A stretch of 64,000 nt of DNA from Campylobacter sp. RM16192 (GCF_004803855.2 NZ_CP012552.1:1054001-1118000); one strand, 5' to 3'. Positions 38,117 through 50,354 are shown, numbered from the stretch's first letter. The notes: a model not told the origin generated them from the letters alone. Program-made: numbers and translations.

Positions 38117-38593
38117 TTAGTTTTTCAAATCAGCCCTCAAAGCAACAGTAGTTTTTGTTCCGCCTACAGCACATTGAAATTTATCTCTGCTATCATAAAT
38201 TTCATTTTTAAAATTTCCTTGAATATTGACTATAGTTTTAGACCCATTTTTTTCGGCTACCTTTTGTAAATTCCTTAACGCAGCCAAAAATGCATAATAG
38301 CAAGATTTTGTATAATCAACCTTTGGTTCTTCATCTTGATAGTCTTTATTAAACATATTATCTGGCTTATCTCTATATCTTATAGTAGAGCCATTGACCT
38401 TAATTGATTTCAACTCTTCGTGGTGTTGTTTAGAAAACTCCATAATAAAATCACTTCTTACATACTCCGAAGCCCTTTTTAAATTTAAAGCATCTGCTAT
38501 ATTATGATAAAAAATTTGATCCTTACCAAGAGCAAATACACTAAACACAGCTAAAGCAATAAGCTTTTTCATAATATATCTCCTTTTAATCAA
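38117..38593 (-). CDS. Small secreted protein, 'excinuclease-subunit-like' family, copy 2
   Basis: 158 residues; start ATG 38593, or an in-frame ATG seven codons later (MKKLIALAVFSVFALG), which has AGGAG just before it and gives the cleaner signal peptide. Shares layout with copy 1: 'YTKSCYYAFLAALRNLQKVAEKNGS', then 'RDKFQCAVGG...VALRADL', again two Cys. The 'IFYHNIADALNLKRASE' start is like 'LYFSIDNLLTSPKAIR'. Divergent tandem duplicate; role in the pigment system unknown. Confidence 0.72.
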   Translation of the reverse strand: MIKRRYIMKKLIALAVFSVFALGKDQIFYHNIADALNLKRASEYVRSDFIMEFSKQHHEELKSIKVNGSTIRYRDKPDNMFNKDYQDEEPKVDYTKSCYYAFLAALRNLQKVAEKNGSKTIVNIQGNFKNEIYDSRDKFQCAVGGTKTTVALRADLKN

Positions 38594-39809
38594 TTTTTTT
38601 AAATATCAAAGAGGTATTAACTCCACCAAATGCAAAGTTGTTACTCATCACAAAATTTGTTTTAATAGAAGTTTGCTCTTTTAAATAATTCAGTCTGGCA
38701 CACTCGCTATCCACGTTTTTTAAATTTATAGTAGGGAAAAAATGCTCTTCATTCATCATCATTATGCTAAATATAGCCTCAAGTCCACCGCAGGCTCCAA
38801 GAGTATGCCCCAGATAACTTTTTAAAGAACTAATCGCCACCTTGTCTCCAAAAAGCTCGTTTGTAGCGTAGCTTTCAGCTATATCTCCGTGTTTTGTGGC
38901 GGTTGCGTGAGCGTTAATGTAACCGATTTTTTCAGGATTTAAATTAGCATCTTTTAAAGCAAGCATCATCGCGCCTTTCATAGTTTCACTTTGAGGACGA
39001 GTGATATGCGTTCCATCGCAGTTTGAACCAAATCCAACAACTTCGGCATAAATTTTAGCTCCTCTTTTTAATGCGCTCTCTTCACTCTCCAACAAAAGCA
39101 TTCCTGCACCCTCTCCTAGCACTAGCCCATCACGATCTTTGTCAAAAGGTGATGGTGATAGCTCTGGAGTCTGGTTTTTAACACTTGTGGCATAAAGAGT
39201 ATCAAACACATAAGCCTCGCTAGGACAAAGCTCCTCTGCTCCACCCGCCAGCATCATATCTATCATTCCATATTTTATACTCTCATAAGCATAACCAATT
39301 GCATGAGAGCCACTGGTACAAGCTGAAGAAGTGGGTATAATTCGACCTTTTAAAGAGTAAAACAGAGCTATATTTGCAGCCGTAGTATGAGGCATCATCT
39401 TTATATAAGTATTTGCATTGCAGTCGCTCGAACCGTTTATCAAAAGCTGAGCCATAGACCTTATAGAATCAGTAGATCCTGTCGAGCTACCGCAGGCTAC
39501 TCCCAATCTACCGTCCTTTATATTCTCATCATCTATCAACCCGGCATCTATTAGCACCGCTCCTGCAGCCTCTACGCTATATCTTGATACTATGCCTAAG
39601 CTTCTAAGCTGCTTTCTGTCCCACTCTTTTGGATGCTCATAGTTTATAATAGGAGCTGCTAACCTGGTGTTTAAATCTACAAATTTATCCCATTCACCCA
39701 TATATATTACAGCATTTTTTTCAGCTTGAAATTTATGTTTTATATCACTCCAGCTCTTACCAAAGGCACTTACCATTCCTATTCCGGTTACAAAAACTCT
39801 TCTCAACAC
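38586..39809 (-). CDS. Beta-ketoacyl-ACP synthase, FabF-like (aryl-polyene cluster)
   Basis: 407 residues. Nucleophile in 'SSACTSGSHAIGYAYESI' (Cys near 164), His in 'NAHATATKHGD' and 'SLKSYLGHTLGACGGLEA', and C-terminal 'NNFAFGGVNTSLIFKK'. It extends the acyl chain by malonyl units. Overlaps the ketoreductase gene by 7 bases and copy 2 of the small secreted protein by 8. Confidence 0.93.
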   Translation of the reverse strand: MLRRVFVTGIGMVSAFGKSWSDIKHKFQAEKNAVIYMGEWDKFVDLNTRLAAPIINYEHPKEWDRKQLRSLGIVSRYSVEAAGAVLIDAGLIDDENIKDGRLGVACGSSTGSTDSIRSMAQLLINGSSDCNANTYIKMMPHTTAANIALFYSLKGRIIPTSSACTSGSHAIGYAYESIKYGMIDMMLAGGAEELCPSEAYVFDTLYATSVKNQTPELSPSPFDKDRDGLVLGEGAGMLLLESEESALKRGAKIYAEVVGFGSNCDGTHITRPQSETMKGAMMLALKDANLNPEKIGYINAHATATKHGDIAESYATNELFGDKVAISSLKSYLGHTLGACGGLEAIFSIMMMNEEHFFPTINLKNVDSECARLNYLKEQTSIKTNFVMSNNFAFGGVNTSLIFKKID

Positions 39810-40516
39810 AATCCTCCATTTACCCCAATAACCTGTCTAGTAATATATGCCGCGTCTTCACTTAGTAAAAATTCTATCAAAGGCGCTACTTCATCGGCCT
39901 TGCCGGCTCTTTTTGCAGGAATCATCTTTAAAATTTCATCCATAGGCAAATTTCCATCCGTCATATCAGTCTCTATTAGTCCGGGTGCCACGCAGTTAAC
40001 GGTAATATTTCTTGATGCAAGCTCTATGGCTAAAGCCTTTACAGCGCCTATTATGCCTGCCTTGCTAGCAGAATAATTAACCTGCCCTCGGTTACCTATG
40101 ATACCAGAAACCGAACTAATAGCTACTATGCGAGCAGGTTTTCTTGTGCGAACCATAGGCAAAATAATAGGTTTTAAAACATTATAAAAACTATTTAAAT
40201 TAGTATCTATCACATTAAACCAATCATCTTCCTCGATTGCCGCAAAAGTATTATCACGCGTAATTCCAGCATTTAAAACTACACCATAATAAACACCGTT
40301 AGTCTCTATATCTCTTTGGATATTATATCTTGCACTATCGGTATCGCTGACATCAAAGACTAAGCTCTTTAAATTTAATTCGTTTTGTAAATTTATTAAT
40401 TTCTCACTTTCACTTCTGCCGTGCAAAACTACATCGTATCCGGCTTTTTTTAGCCTTCTTGCCACTGCCTCGCCAATACCTCTACTAGAGCCAGTAACCA
40501 ACACTCTCTTAGTCAT
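39803..40516 (-). CDS. 3-oxoacyl-ACP reductase, FabG-like (aryl-polyene cluster)
   Basis: 237-residue short-chain dehydrogenase: NAD(P) loop 'VTGSSRGIGEAVARRL', 'LNAGITRDNTF', catalytic Ser in 'AISSVSGIIGNRGQVN', then YSASK (Y-x3-K) and 'VNCVAPGLIETDM'. Reduces the beta-keto group formed by the cluster ketosynthases. Overlaps the dehydratase gene by 8 bases. Confidence 0.93.
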   Translation of the reverse strand: MTKRVLVTGSSRGIGEAVARRLKKAGYDVVLHGRSESEKLINLQNELNLKSLVFDVSDTDSARYNIQRDIETNGVYYGVVLNAGITRDNTFAAIEEDDWFNVIDTNLNSFYNVLKPIILPMVRTRKPARIVAISSVSGIIGNRGQVNYSASKAGIIGAVKALAIELASRNITVNCVAPGLIETDMTDGNLPMDEILKMIPAKRAGKADEVAPLIEFLLSEDAAYITRQVIGVNGGLC

Positions 40517-40949
40517 TTAATACCTTTTGTAAAAAATCATCATCAGGACTTATTACACTTAAACTAGCTTTTGAGCCAAGTATTCCATTTACATAAAGCT
40601 CGCAATCATAAACTCCAAAGCCACTATCATCTTGAATTGAGCAGATCGATACGACTTCTACCTCGTCTCCAACACTCAAGCAAGGAATAAATATCTCAAA
40701 TTTTCTACTTCCCAGCAAAAATCCAAGTCCCGATTTTTTACCTGACTCTTCACGAGTTTTAGAGTCATATACGCCAAGAGCTTGAGCCATAATCTCGATA
40801 GCCTTATACATCTCTATCTTACCGTCTCTTAAAAAACCATTATCCTCTTTAATAACACTTCTTGTCTTAATTTTTCCTGCGCCAAATTCAACAACTTCAT
40901 CTATCATAATAATCTTTGAAGCATGAGGAAGGTGGTCTGATATATTCAA
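40509..40949 (-). CDS. 3-hydroxyacyl-ACP dehydratase-like protein (aryl-polyene cluster)
   Basis: 146 residues with a hot-dog fold: 'LPHASKIIMIDEVVEFGAGKIKTRS', 'YKAIEIMAQALGVYDSKT', 'GFLLGSRKFEIFIPCLSVGDEVEV'. The 'LPH' start and 'EIMAQA' helix match aryl-polyene dehydratases, which work as pairs with a FabZ-like partner; here the second dehydratase seems to be the domain fused to the adenylation enzyme. Overlaps both neighbours. Confidence 0.85.
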   Translation of the reverse strand: MNISDHLPHASKIIMIDEVVEFGAGKIKTRSVIKEDNGFLRDGKIEMYKAIEIMAQALGVYDSKTREESGKKSGLGFLLGSRKFEIFIPCLSVGDEVEVVSICSIQDDSGFGVYDCELYVNGILGSKASLSVISPDDDFLQKVLND

Positions 40950-42112
40950 TTTAATCTCCTAAAAACTATAGCTGCGTTATCTCCACCAAATGCAAAAGAT
41001 AATGACATTGCGGATTTAACTACTGCCTTTTGTCCAAATTTTACTAGATTTATTGGACAAATGCTATCATCATAAACTCCATCATAGATATGAGGCGGCA
41101 AAATACTCTCATCATTCTGACAAAGCATAACACAAACCGCACTCTCTATTGCGCCGGCGGCACCGAGCGTGTGTCCTATGGATGGCTTTATAGAGCTTGA
41201 CGGAACATTTGGCATTATATCATGCACGACTTTGGCTTCCACCTGATCATTGGCTATAGTGCCTGTGCCATGTAAATTTATATAATCCACACTTGATATT
41301 TTAGCTCTATCAAGTGCACTTTTAACACAAATAGTCTGCATTTTAGCACTGAAATCCGGCTGTGTAGTATGGAATGCATCACAGTTTGAATATTCAGAAG
41401 CAACTACTACATTTGAAATTTCATCCCTACTTACTAAAAAAAGAGCTGCGCCCTCTCCTATATTAATACCGTCACGATTTTTTGAAAAAGGATTGGTCTC
41501 ATTTTCGCTTAAAATTCCAAGCGAATCAAATCCGTTAATCGTAAGCGTATTTAAGCTATCTACGCCACCACAAATCACTACGTCACAAATATTAGCCTCT
41601 ATAAGCCTTTTTGCTTGCATTATAGCCTTAACTCCGGATGTGCAGGCTGTAGATATTGAAAATATTGCAGAATTTAATCCATAATGATAGGCTATAAACT
41701 CTGACGGATTCACAAGTGTATTACGACTAATATTAAATTTCTTAGCATCAAAGAATCCAGTCTTGGCATACTCTTTAAAGGTCTCGTAATTTTCTTCTAC
41801 TCCACTGGTCGTAGCACCTATAACCACGCCAATTCTATTTTTACCATATTTTTTAATAGCTCTTAATATGATATCGTTTATGTCATCAAGAGCAGTTAAT
41901 ATCAACGAATTTGTACGTGTTTTAAAATGTTCTGGCGTATTTTTATTAAAATTTGCAAGAGAGGCAGTAGTCATACCTAAAATAAATTTTTTATCCTCTC
42001 TATAACTACTGCTAACACTTAAAAATCTCTTACCACTTTGTAAATTTACTATGTTTTCATTACTATTTTTACCCGCTGCACTAATCATAGAGGGTTTACT
42101 TATATATATCAA
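40946..42112 (-). CDS. Beta-ketoacyl-ACP synthase (aryl-polyene cluster), second
   Basis: 388 residues. Nucleophile in 'ISTACTSGVKAIMQAKRLI', His in 'NLHGTGTIANDQVE' and 'SSIKPSIGHTLGAAGAIES', C-terminal 'LSFAFGGDNAAIVFRR'. Shorter at the N-terminus than FabF but with a full catalytic triad. It probably works with the ketosynthase-like factor at 37015-37683. Overlaps the DUF3261 gene by 17 bases and the dehydratase gene by 4. Confidence 0.92.
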   Translation of the reverse strand: MIYISKPSMISAAGKNSNENIVNLQSGKRFLSVSSSYREDKKFILGMTTASLANFNKNTPEHFKTRTNSLILTALDDINDIILRAIKKYGKNRIGVVIGATTSGVEENYETFKEYAKTGFFDAKKFNISRNTLVNPSEFIAYHYGLNSAIFSISTACTSGVKAIMQAKRLIEANICDVVICGGVDSLNTLTINGFDSLGILSENETNPFSKNRDGINIGEGAALFLVSRDEISNVVVASEYSNCDAFHTTQPDFSAKMQTICVKSALDRAKISSVDYINLHGTGTIANDQVEAKVVHDIMPNVPSSSIKPSIGHTLGAAGAIESAVCVMLCQNDESILPPHIYDGVYDDSICPINLVKFGQKAVVKSAMSLSFAFGGDNAAIVFRRLN

Positions 42113-42494
42113 CTATTCTTACCTTAAAATTTTCATTATCTATTAAAAACATAGATTTGGAATTATTAAATTCTATCATATCTAGCACTTTAACAAAAAG
42201 CTCGTTATATGCTTTTTTAGGTGGCAAAAAACCTATGCTTTCAAATTTGCCATCAGACTTTAAGACACGCCTCGCAAGAGGTGTTCCTAGTGAATCCAGC
42301 ATAGTAAAATTATAATTCTCATCAATATGAGATACATAAAGCTTCTTTAATCCACTTTCGGTAATTATCTCAAACATTACACTATCAAATTTTGGTAAAT
42401 CAGGACTTCTAAATTTATCAACACATCCTATAAAAAATATACATATAGTAAAAAATATAATATTTTTTATTTTAGAATGTATATATGTTTTCAC
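42096..42494 (-). CDS. DUF3261-like lipoprotein (aryl-polyene cluster)
   Basis: 132 residues with a lipoprotein signal (lipobox FIGC, Cys24). 'LPKFDSVMFEIITESGLKKLYVSH', 'NYNFTMLDSLGTPLARRVLKSDGKFESIGFLPPKKAYNELF' fit the outer-membrane lipoprotein that accompanies aryl-polyene export genes. It is thought to help place the pigment in the outer membrane. Overlaps the ketosynthase gene by 17 bases; 31 bases from the transferase gene upstream. Confidence 0.78.
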   Translation of the reverse strand: MKTYIHSKIKNIIFFTICIFFIGCVDKFRSPDLPKFDSVMFEIITESGLKKLYVSHIDENYNFTMLDSLGTPLARRVLKSDGKFESIGFLPPKKAYNELFVKVLDMIEFNNSKSMFLIDNENFKVRIVDIYK

Positions 42495-42525
42495 CTATAA
42501 TAAGCCCTCTATAAATAACTTTTAA

Positions 42526-43047
42526 CTATATAAATTTTAACATTATATCTTTTTTACCTTTAAAAACAATAGAAATGATATACTTATTACTAATCAAAAA
42601 ACTCTTGTGTGTATAATTTTTATAATTTAAAGAATTGATTAATCTTAGCTCTGAAAAACCTAAATTTTCAGCCTTTAATATGGCTTCTTTTGTGGTATAA
42701 ATTTGATAAAAAGTATTAATATTTTTTGATTTTTTATATATTTCTAGCTCATTTTCTGCAAAACAAAACTCACAAATAGAGCTAAAATTTCTTTGCTTTA
42801 TCTCTTCTATATCAAGACCAAATTTTCCTTTTCCAAACAGCACTCCTACGCATCCATTTTTATGGCTTATGCAAAATTTTGATCGCTTCTTAAAATTACT
42901 TATTATATTGCGAGAAACAATAAATTGACTTGATGTTTTTAGGCTATGATATCTTTTGACTCTTCTTCTGTTTTTTCTATCCAATGGCTTTAAATTAAGA
43001 TTTTCATATTTTTGCAATGATATATATAAAATCAATACATTTTTCAC
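42526..43047 (-). CDS. 4'-phosphopantetheinyl transferase
   Basis: 173 residues of the Sfp/AcpT superfamily: 'GKFGLDIEEIKQRNF' with the metal-binding Asp, and 'FYQIYTTKEAILKAENLG', the (W/F)-x-x-KEA motif. It should convert the two cluster acyl carrier proteins to the active holo form; the cell's AcpS (60781-61125) is separate. The GTG start at 43047 lacks a good ribosome site, so the true start is unsure. First gene of the cluster, with TATAAT boxes on the minus strand within the next 50 bases. Confidence 0.85.
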   Translation of the reverse strand: MKNVLILYISLQKYENLNLKPLDRKNRRRVKRYHSLKTSSQFIVSRNIISNFKKRSKFCISHKNGCVGVLFGKGKFGLDIEEIKQRNFSSICEFCFAENELEIYKKSKNINTFYQIYTTKEAILKAENLGFSELRLINSLNYKNYTHKSFLISNKYIISIVFKGKKDIMLKFI

Positions 43048-43112
43048 AGAATTATTATATTTGCCTCATATTTTTATAACTATAATTATACAAAAATAAT
43101 TTCAAGCATTTG

Positions 43113-43265
43113 TTATTTTATATTTTTCTTTATAACCAGATTTATCTTCAAAAAATATCTTGCGGTATAAAAGCCCTCGGCTATCCTTGGGTCAAATTTG
43201 AAAGTTTTGTTTGTAAGGCGCTTGATGACGCCTTGTTTTTTTAGTTCTATCTCGTTACTCATCAT
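43113..43265 (-). pseudogene. N-terminal fragment resembling nicotinate phosphoribosyltransferase
   Basis: A 50-codon frame with AAAGG before ATG 43265, reading MMSNEIELKKQGVIKRLTNK and then 'TFKFDPRIAEGFYTARYFLK'. These residues recall the start of epsilonproteobacterial nicotinate phosphoribosyltransferases (PncB type), which are several hundred residues long. After YFLK the similarity ends and a stop follows 11 codons later. I read it as a truncated remnant, cut where the aryl-polyene side begins. The family call is from memory and moderate in certainty. Confidence 0.5.
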
Positions 43266-43431
43266 ACCCTTTCATCCAAATTAATCCATTAGTCTATCCA
43301 AATTCATTTTAACAATAAGAATTTTATAAATCAATCATCGAACTTTCTACTTTTATAATATACGCATAGCCATGCTCTTAATTGTAAGCGGACGGCAAGG
43401 AAATAAAAGATTAATTGAAAGACTTCGAAGC

Positions 43432-43874
43432 TTAGGATATTTTATAGTGATTAATTCCATAAACCTTAAAAGAGTTTAAAATATTTCTCATTTCCATGTT
43501 TCTTATTACAGAATAGATATTCTTTCTATACTCCACTACCTCTTTACTACTTTTATTACTGCCAATTGATACATAATCGGTTACCTCTTTAACGTTGCTA
43601 GGTTTTTCTTTTATACACTCTATTATCTTTTTACTAAGCTCTCCACGAGAGAAACGTCTATTATTAGTAATGTTTTTAGTTTTTATCTCATTTATATTAT
43701 AGTTTGGATCAAATATTATAATGGCTTTATTAATAGTCTCAAGCTCAGATTGTAAATTTGAGATGATTGATTTATAATATTCGATATTTCCTTTTATTTC
43801 AGAATGTTTAGATACAAGAGCTGATATTACGTGAGTTCTACTCGCTTCGCTCCTAGCTTTTCAAGAACTGCCAT
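43432..43874 (-). pseudogene. Frameshifted gene for a ~147-residue coiled-coil/HTH-type protein
   Basis: ATG 43874 has a strong GGAGGA site. The frame opens MAVLEK, then breaks at an A4 run (43858-43861 on the plus strand T4); adding one base gives an unbroken 147-codon reading to TAA 43434. It contains 'HSEIKGNIEYYKSIISNLQSELETI' (coiled coil), 'IIIFDPNYNINEI' and 'RRFSRGELSKKIIECIKEKPSNVKEVTDYV' (helix-turn-helix-like). Coiled coil, 'FDP' and 'RGEL' in this order are known from a family of small unknown proteins often near integrated elements. No function can be given. Confidence 0.6.
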
Positions 43875-44302
43875 ATTTTATCCTCCTGCATTTATCTAAA
43901 ATAATAATTCATAAACATACATTCTAATAATTCGTTACATTGAGTTATTAAACTCTAATGCAATAATCCACCAACCAATTAACCTTTACAATAAAAATGC
44001 TTCTTAAATAGACTTTGTATATTATTTTTTATAAAAGATGCAAGAAGATAGTTTTCTACTAATAAGAGTTTATTTTGAATGATTAAAAATAAACAAACTA
44101 GGCAATATAAGAGCAGAGATAGAATCAATAATATAAAACCAAAGAATAAATAAATATCTAAAATTCTAACCCAAACATATAATTATATTCTTTAGTGTAA
44201 ATATCTTAGTGTTAATATTATTTATATAAATATTTTAATGGCTATTTAGATTAGATACTTAATGGATGTTTCAGTAAATTGTAGTGATTTAAATAAGTAG
44301 TA
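43875..44302. other. AT-rich gene-free stretch before the 5S rRNA gene
   Basis: Nothing recognisable: many stops, no RNA gene, no repeat with the rest of the window. It separates the frameshifted gene from the end of the rRNA operon. Confidence 0.5.
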
Positions 44303-44323
44303 GCTTTGTATAAATAACAAAGC
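44303..44323 (-). terminator. Possible terminator of the rRNA operon
   Basis: GCTTTGT and ACAAAGC arms (7 bases) with a 7-base loop, overlapping the last bases of 5S rRNA on the minus strand. The tail after the hairpin is mixed A/T, not a clean U-tract, so the call is weak. Confidence 0.4.
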
Positions 44324-44439
44324 CCGCAACGACCTACTTTTCCAACATCCCAGTAAGGGAGAGTATCATCAGCCAGGACGAGCTTAGCTTCTTGGTTCGA
44401 GATGGAGCAAGGCGTTTCCTCGTCTGTATAGTCACGGGC
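44321..44439 (-). rRNA. rrf: 5S ribosomal RNA
   Basis: About 118 nt. The terminal stem pairs GCCCGTGAC (5') with GTTGCGGGC (3'); internally 'CCATCTCGAACCAAGAAGC' and 'AAGCTCG' are the conserved 5S loop B/C region. Last gene of the 16S-23S-5S operon. Ends are within a few bases. Confidence 0.95.
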
Positions 44440-44482
44440 AGTGTTAAATAAAGCTTATTGTTATAAACCTTATTTAACACTG
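44439..44482 (-). other. 23S-5S spacer hairpin
   Basis: 13-base perfect arms, CAGTGTTAAATAA (44439-44451) and its complement (44470-44482), directly before the 5S 5' end on the minus strand; probably a processing site. A second weaker hairpin (CAAGAGT/ACTCTTG, 44493-44524) lies between it and the 23S trailer. Confidence 0.65.
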
Positions 44483-44531
44483 TTAAAGTCAGCAAGAGTT
44501 TAAATAAACACTGCTTTACTCTTGTAAGGTT

Positions 44532-44555
44532 TTACCCTTAACAAGGAAGTGATGC
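44532..44555 (-). other. 23S rRNA processing stem, 3' side
   Basis: 24 bases complementary, with one mismatch, to 47700-47723 on the 5' side of 23S. Both flanks close the 23S loop and form the double-stranded RNA cut in pre-23S maturation (RNase III in known bacteria). Confidence 0.8.
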
Positions 44556-44560
44556 TTATT

Positions 44561-47671
<3,111 letters not shown>

Positions 47672-47699
47672 ATTATATTAGATTAATATATTCTAATTC

Positions 47700-47723
47700 G
47701 CATCACTTCCTTGTTAAAGGTAA
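47700..47723 (-). other. 23S rRNA processing stem, 5' side
   Basis: Complementary to 44532-44555 (17 bases perfect, then one mismatch in 24). Lies about 30 bases before the 23S 5' end in the 16S-23S spacer. Confidence 0.8.
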
Positions 47724-47947
47724 TTTATAATTACCAAATTTAAACTCTCATCCCCAAGACGGAAAGCATTAACTGATATATAGATAAGTTTTAAACTCCA
47801 TATATCTTGTGACGTTAAACTTCTGAATACTGATTATATTCAAGAGATAAGATATTTAAATCTTTAACAAGTCCTGTAAAATTGTTTTATTTAAAAACTT
47901 GCTTGTGACTCTTAACAATGATAAATAAAAGAACATTTAGACTTCTC

Positions 47948-48004
47948 AGTCTGACAAAGTCAGACTTGCGACAAGGAGCTTTGCTCCCTTGACCCACCTA
48001 AAGC
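47948..48004 (-). repeat. Spacer double-hairpin module A
   Basis: Plus-strand order: AGTCTGAC-AAA-GTCAGACT hairpin (47948-47966), five-base link, CAAGGAGC-TTT-GCTCCCTTG hairpin with one bulge (47972-47991), then ACCCACCTAAAGC (47992-48004). The last 13 bases recur exactly in module B. The CCTAAAGC end can also pair with GCTTTAGG at 48013-48020, an alternative fold, and a further CAACGC/GCGTTG hairpin (48009-48025) follows. Confidence 0.7.
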
Positions 48005-48143
48005 ACACCAACGCTTTAGGCGTTGCCGTATTTAGAAGATAATTCTATTTTTCAAAGTCTAAAGCAAACATTCTTTTTAGAACACTTGATTTAAACCTTG
48101 ATATCTGTTTAGTTAAACTAACTTTTATTTATTTGCTAATTAA

Positions 48144-48220
48144 TGGTGGGCCTAACAAGACTTGAACTTGTGACCTCACCCTTATCAGGGGTGCACTCTA
48201 ACCAGCTGAGCTATAGGCCC
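48144..48220 (-). tRNA. tRNA-Ile (GAU)
   Basis: 77 nt with a full cloverleaf; 5' GGGCCTATAGCTCAGC, anticodon GAT in the loop CTGATAA flanked by CCCCT/AGGGG, and 3' CCA encoded. It lies between 23S and tRNA-Ala in the usual Campylobacter spacer order (16S-Ala-Ile-23S). Confidence 0.96.
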
Positions 48221-48238
48221 TCTTGCTTGCTCTTTTGC

Positions 48239-48327
48239 ATTCTATACTGCGTCAAAGCTTGGTCATAACTTCGTCACGTAGTGTATCTACGCTCCTTGTT
48301 ACTCGGTCACTTTTCCTTGTCTAGAAT
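48239..48327 (-). repeat. Hairpin-rich element between tRNA-Ile and tRNA-Ala
   Basis: 89 bases bounded by near-inverted ends, ATTCTATAC (48239-48247) and GTCTAGAAT (48319-48327; 8 of 9 complementary). Inside are a CGTAG-TGTAT-CTACG hairpin (48277-48291) and several GTCA/GTCAC words. No open frame. Could be a processing structure or a small dispersed repeat. Confidence 0.45.
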
Positions 48328-48350
48328 AAAAATAGCTTCGCACTTAAATT

Positions 48351-48426
48351 TGGTGGAGAATAGCGGGATCGAACCGCTGACCTCCTGCGTGCAAAGCAGG
48401 CGCTCTCCCAGCTGAGCTAATTCCCC
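48351..48426 (-). tRNA. tRNA-Ala (UGC)
   Basis: 76 nt with a full cloverleaf; 5' GGGGAATTAGCTCAGC, anticodon TGC in the loop TTTGCAC flanked by CCTGC/GCAGG, and 3' CCA encoded. First tRNA after 16S in the operon. Confidence 0.96.
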
Positions 48427-48444
48427 TTAACATCCTTACTTCGC

Positions 48445-48502
48445 ATACTAGCAAAGCTAGTATTTACGAGCAGGAGTTTCACTCCCTGCACCCACCTAAA
48501 GC
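48445..48502 (-). repeat. Spacer double-hairpin module B
   Basis: Same plan as module A: ATACTAGC-AAA-GCTAGTAT hairpin (48445-48463), link TTACGA, GCAGGAGT-TTC-ACTCCCTGC hairpin with a bulge at the same place (48470-48489), then the identical ACCCACCTAAAGC (48490-48502). Stem bases differ from module A but pair in both. Confidence 0.7.
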
Positions 48503-48593
48503 TATTAAGGATTTATTCTAAACTTCATTTATCACAAATCGCAAATTTAGGTTTTTGTCTAGGCAATTAAGGAATTAGACAAATTTATTAGCT

Positions 48594-48627
48594 GTCAATC
48601 TTTCAAAACTAAACAAGGATGATTGAG
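48594..48627 (-). other. 16S rRNA processing stem, 3' side
   Basis: About 34 bases largely complementary to 50355-50390 across the 16S gene (runs GTCAATCTTT, CTAAACAAG and GATTGAG pair; two single-base bulges and two mismatches). Together they form the pre-16S stem. Confidence 0.8.
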
Positions 48628-48701
48628 TAGATTAGTTTAATAAGGCTAATCTAAATTTTCCTTTGATGAATATCTTGTGAGAGAATATTCATTGTACTCT
48701 A

Positions 48702-50211
<1,510 letters not shown>

Positions 50212-50354
50212 TAATTTATATGAAGTTTTTAATCAAAAAACTTTTAATTTTATAATCTATTATCTTTTAAATTAGCAAGCTAATTTAAAAGATGATTGTT
50301 TTTTAGTTTTTCTACATTAATTACTTTCCAAAGAAAGCCTATTAAAGTAGATGG

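Noticed and set aside
37683-38593. Excinuclease function for the two small secreted proteins
   Set aside because: They have signal peptides, about 140-160 residues and none of the ATPase or zinc motifs of UvrA; the label seems a carried-over misannotation.
43330-43480. Plus-strand frame near 43330-43480, with a minus-strand counterpart rich in hydrophobic residues
   Set aside because: Short, overlaps the end of the frameshifted gene, no ribosome site and no similarity that I can name.
48140-48430. tRNA-associated integration (attachment) site near tRNA-Ile or tRNA-Ala
   Set aside because: No integrase gene or repeated tRNA 3' end is present; both tRNAs are in their ordinary rRNA-spacer places.
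47948-48502. CRISPR array as an explanation of the repeated modules in the spacer
   Set aside because: Only two copies, about 500 bases apart, with tRNA genes between them; no regular short repeat-spacer pattern.
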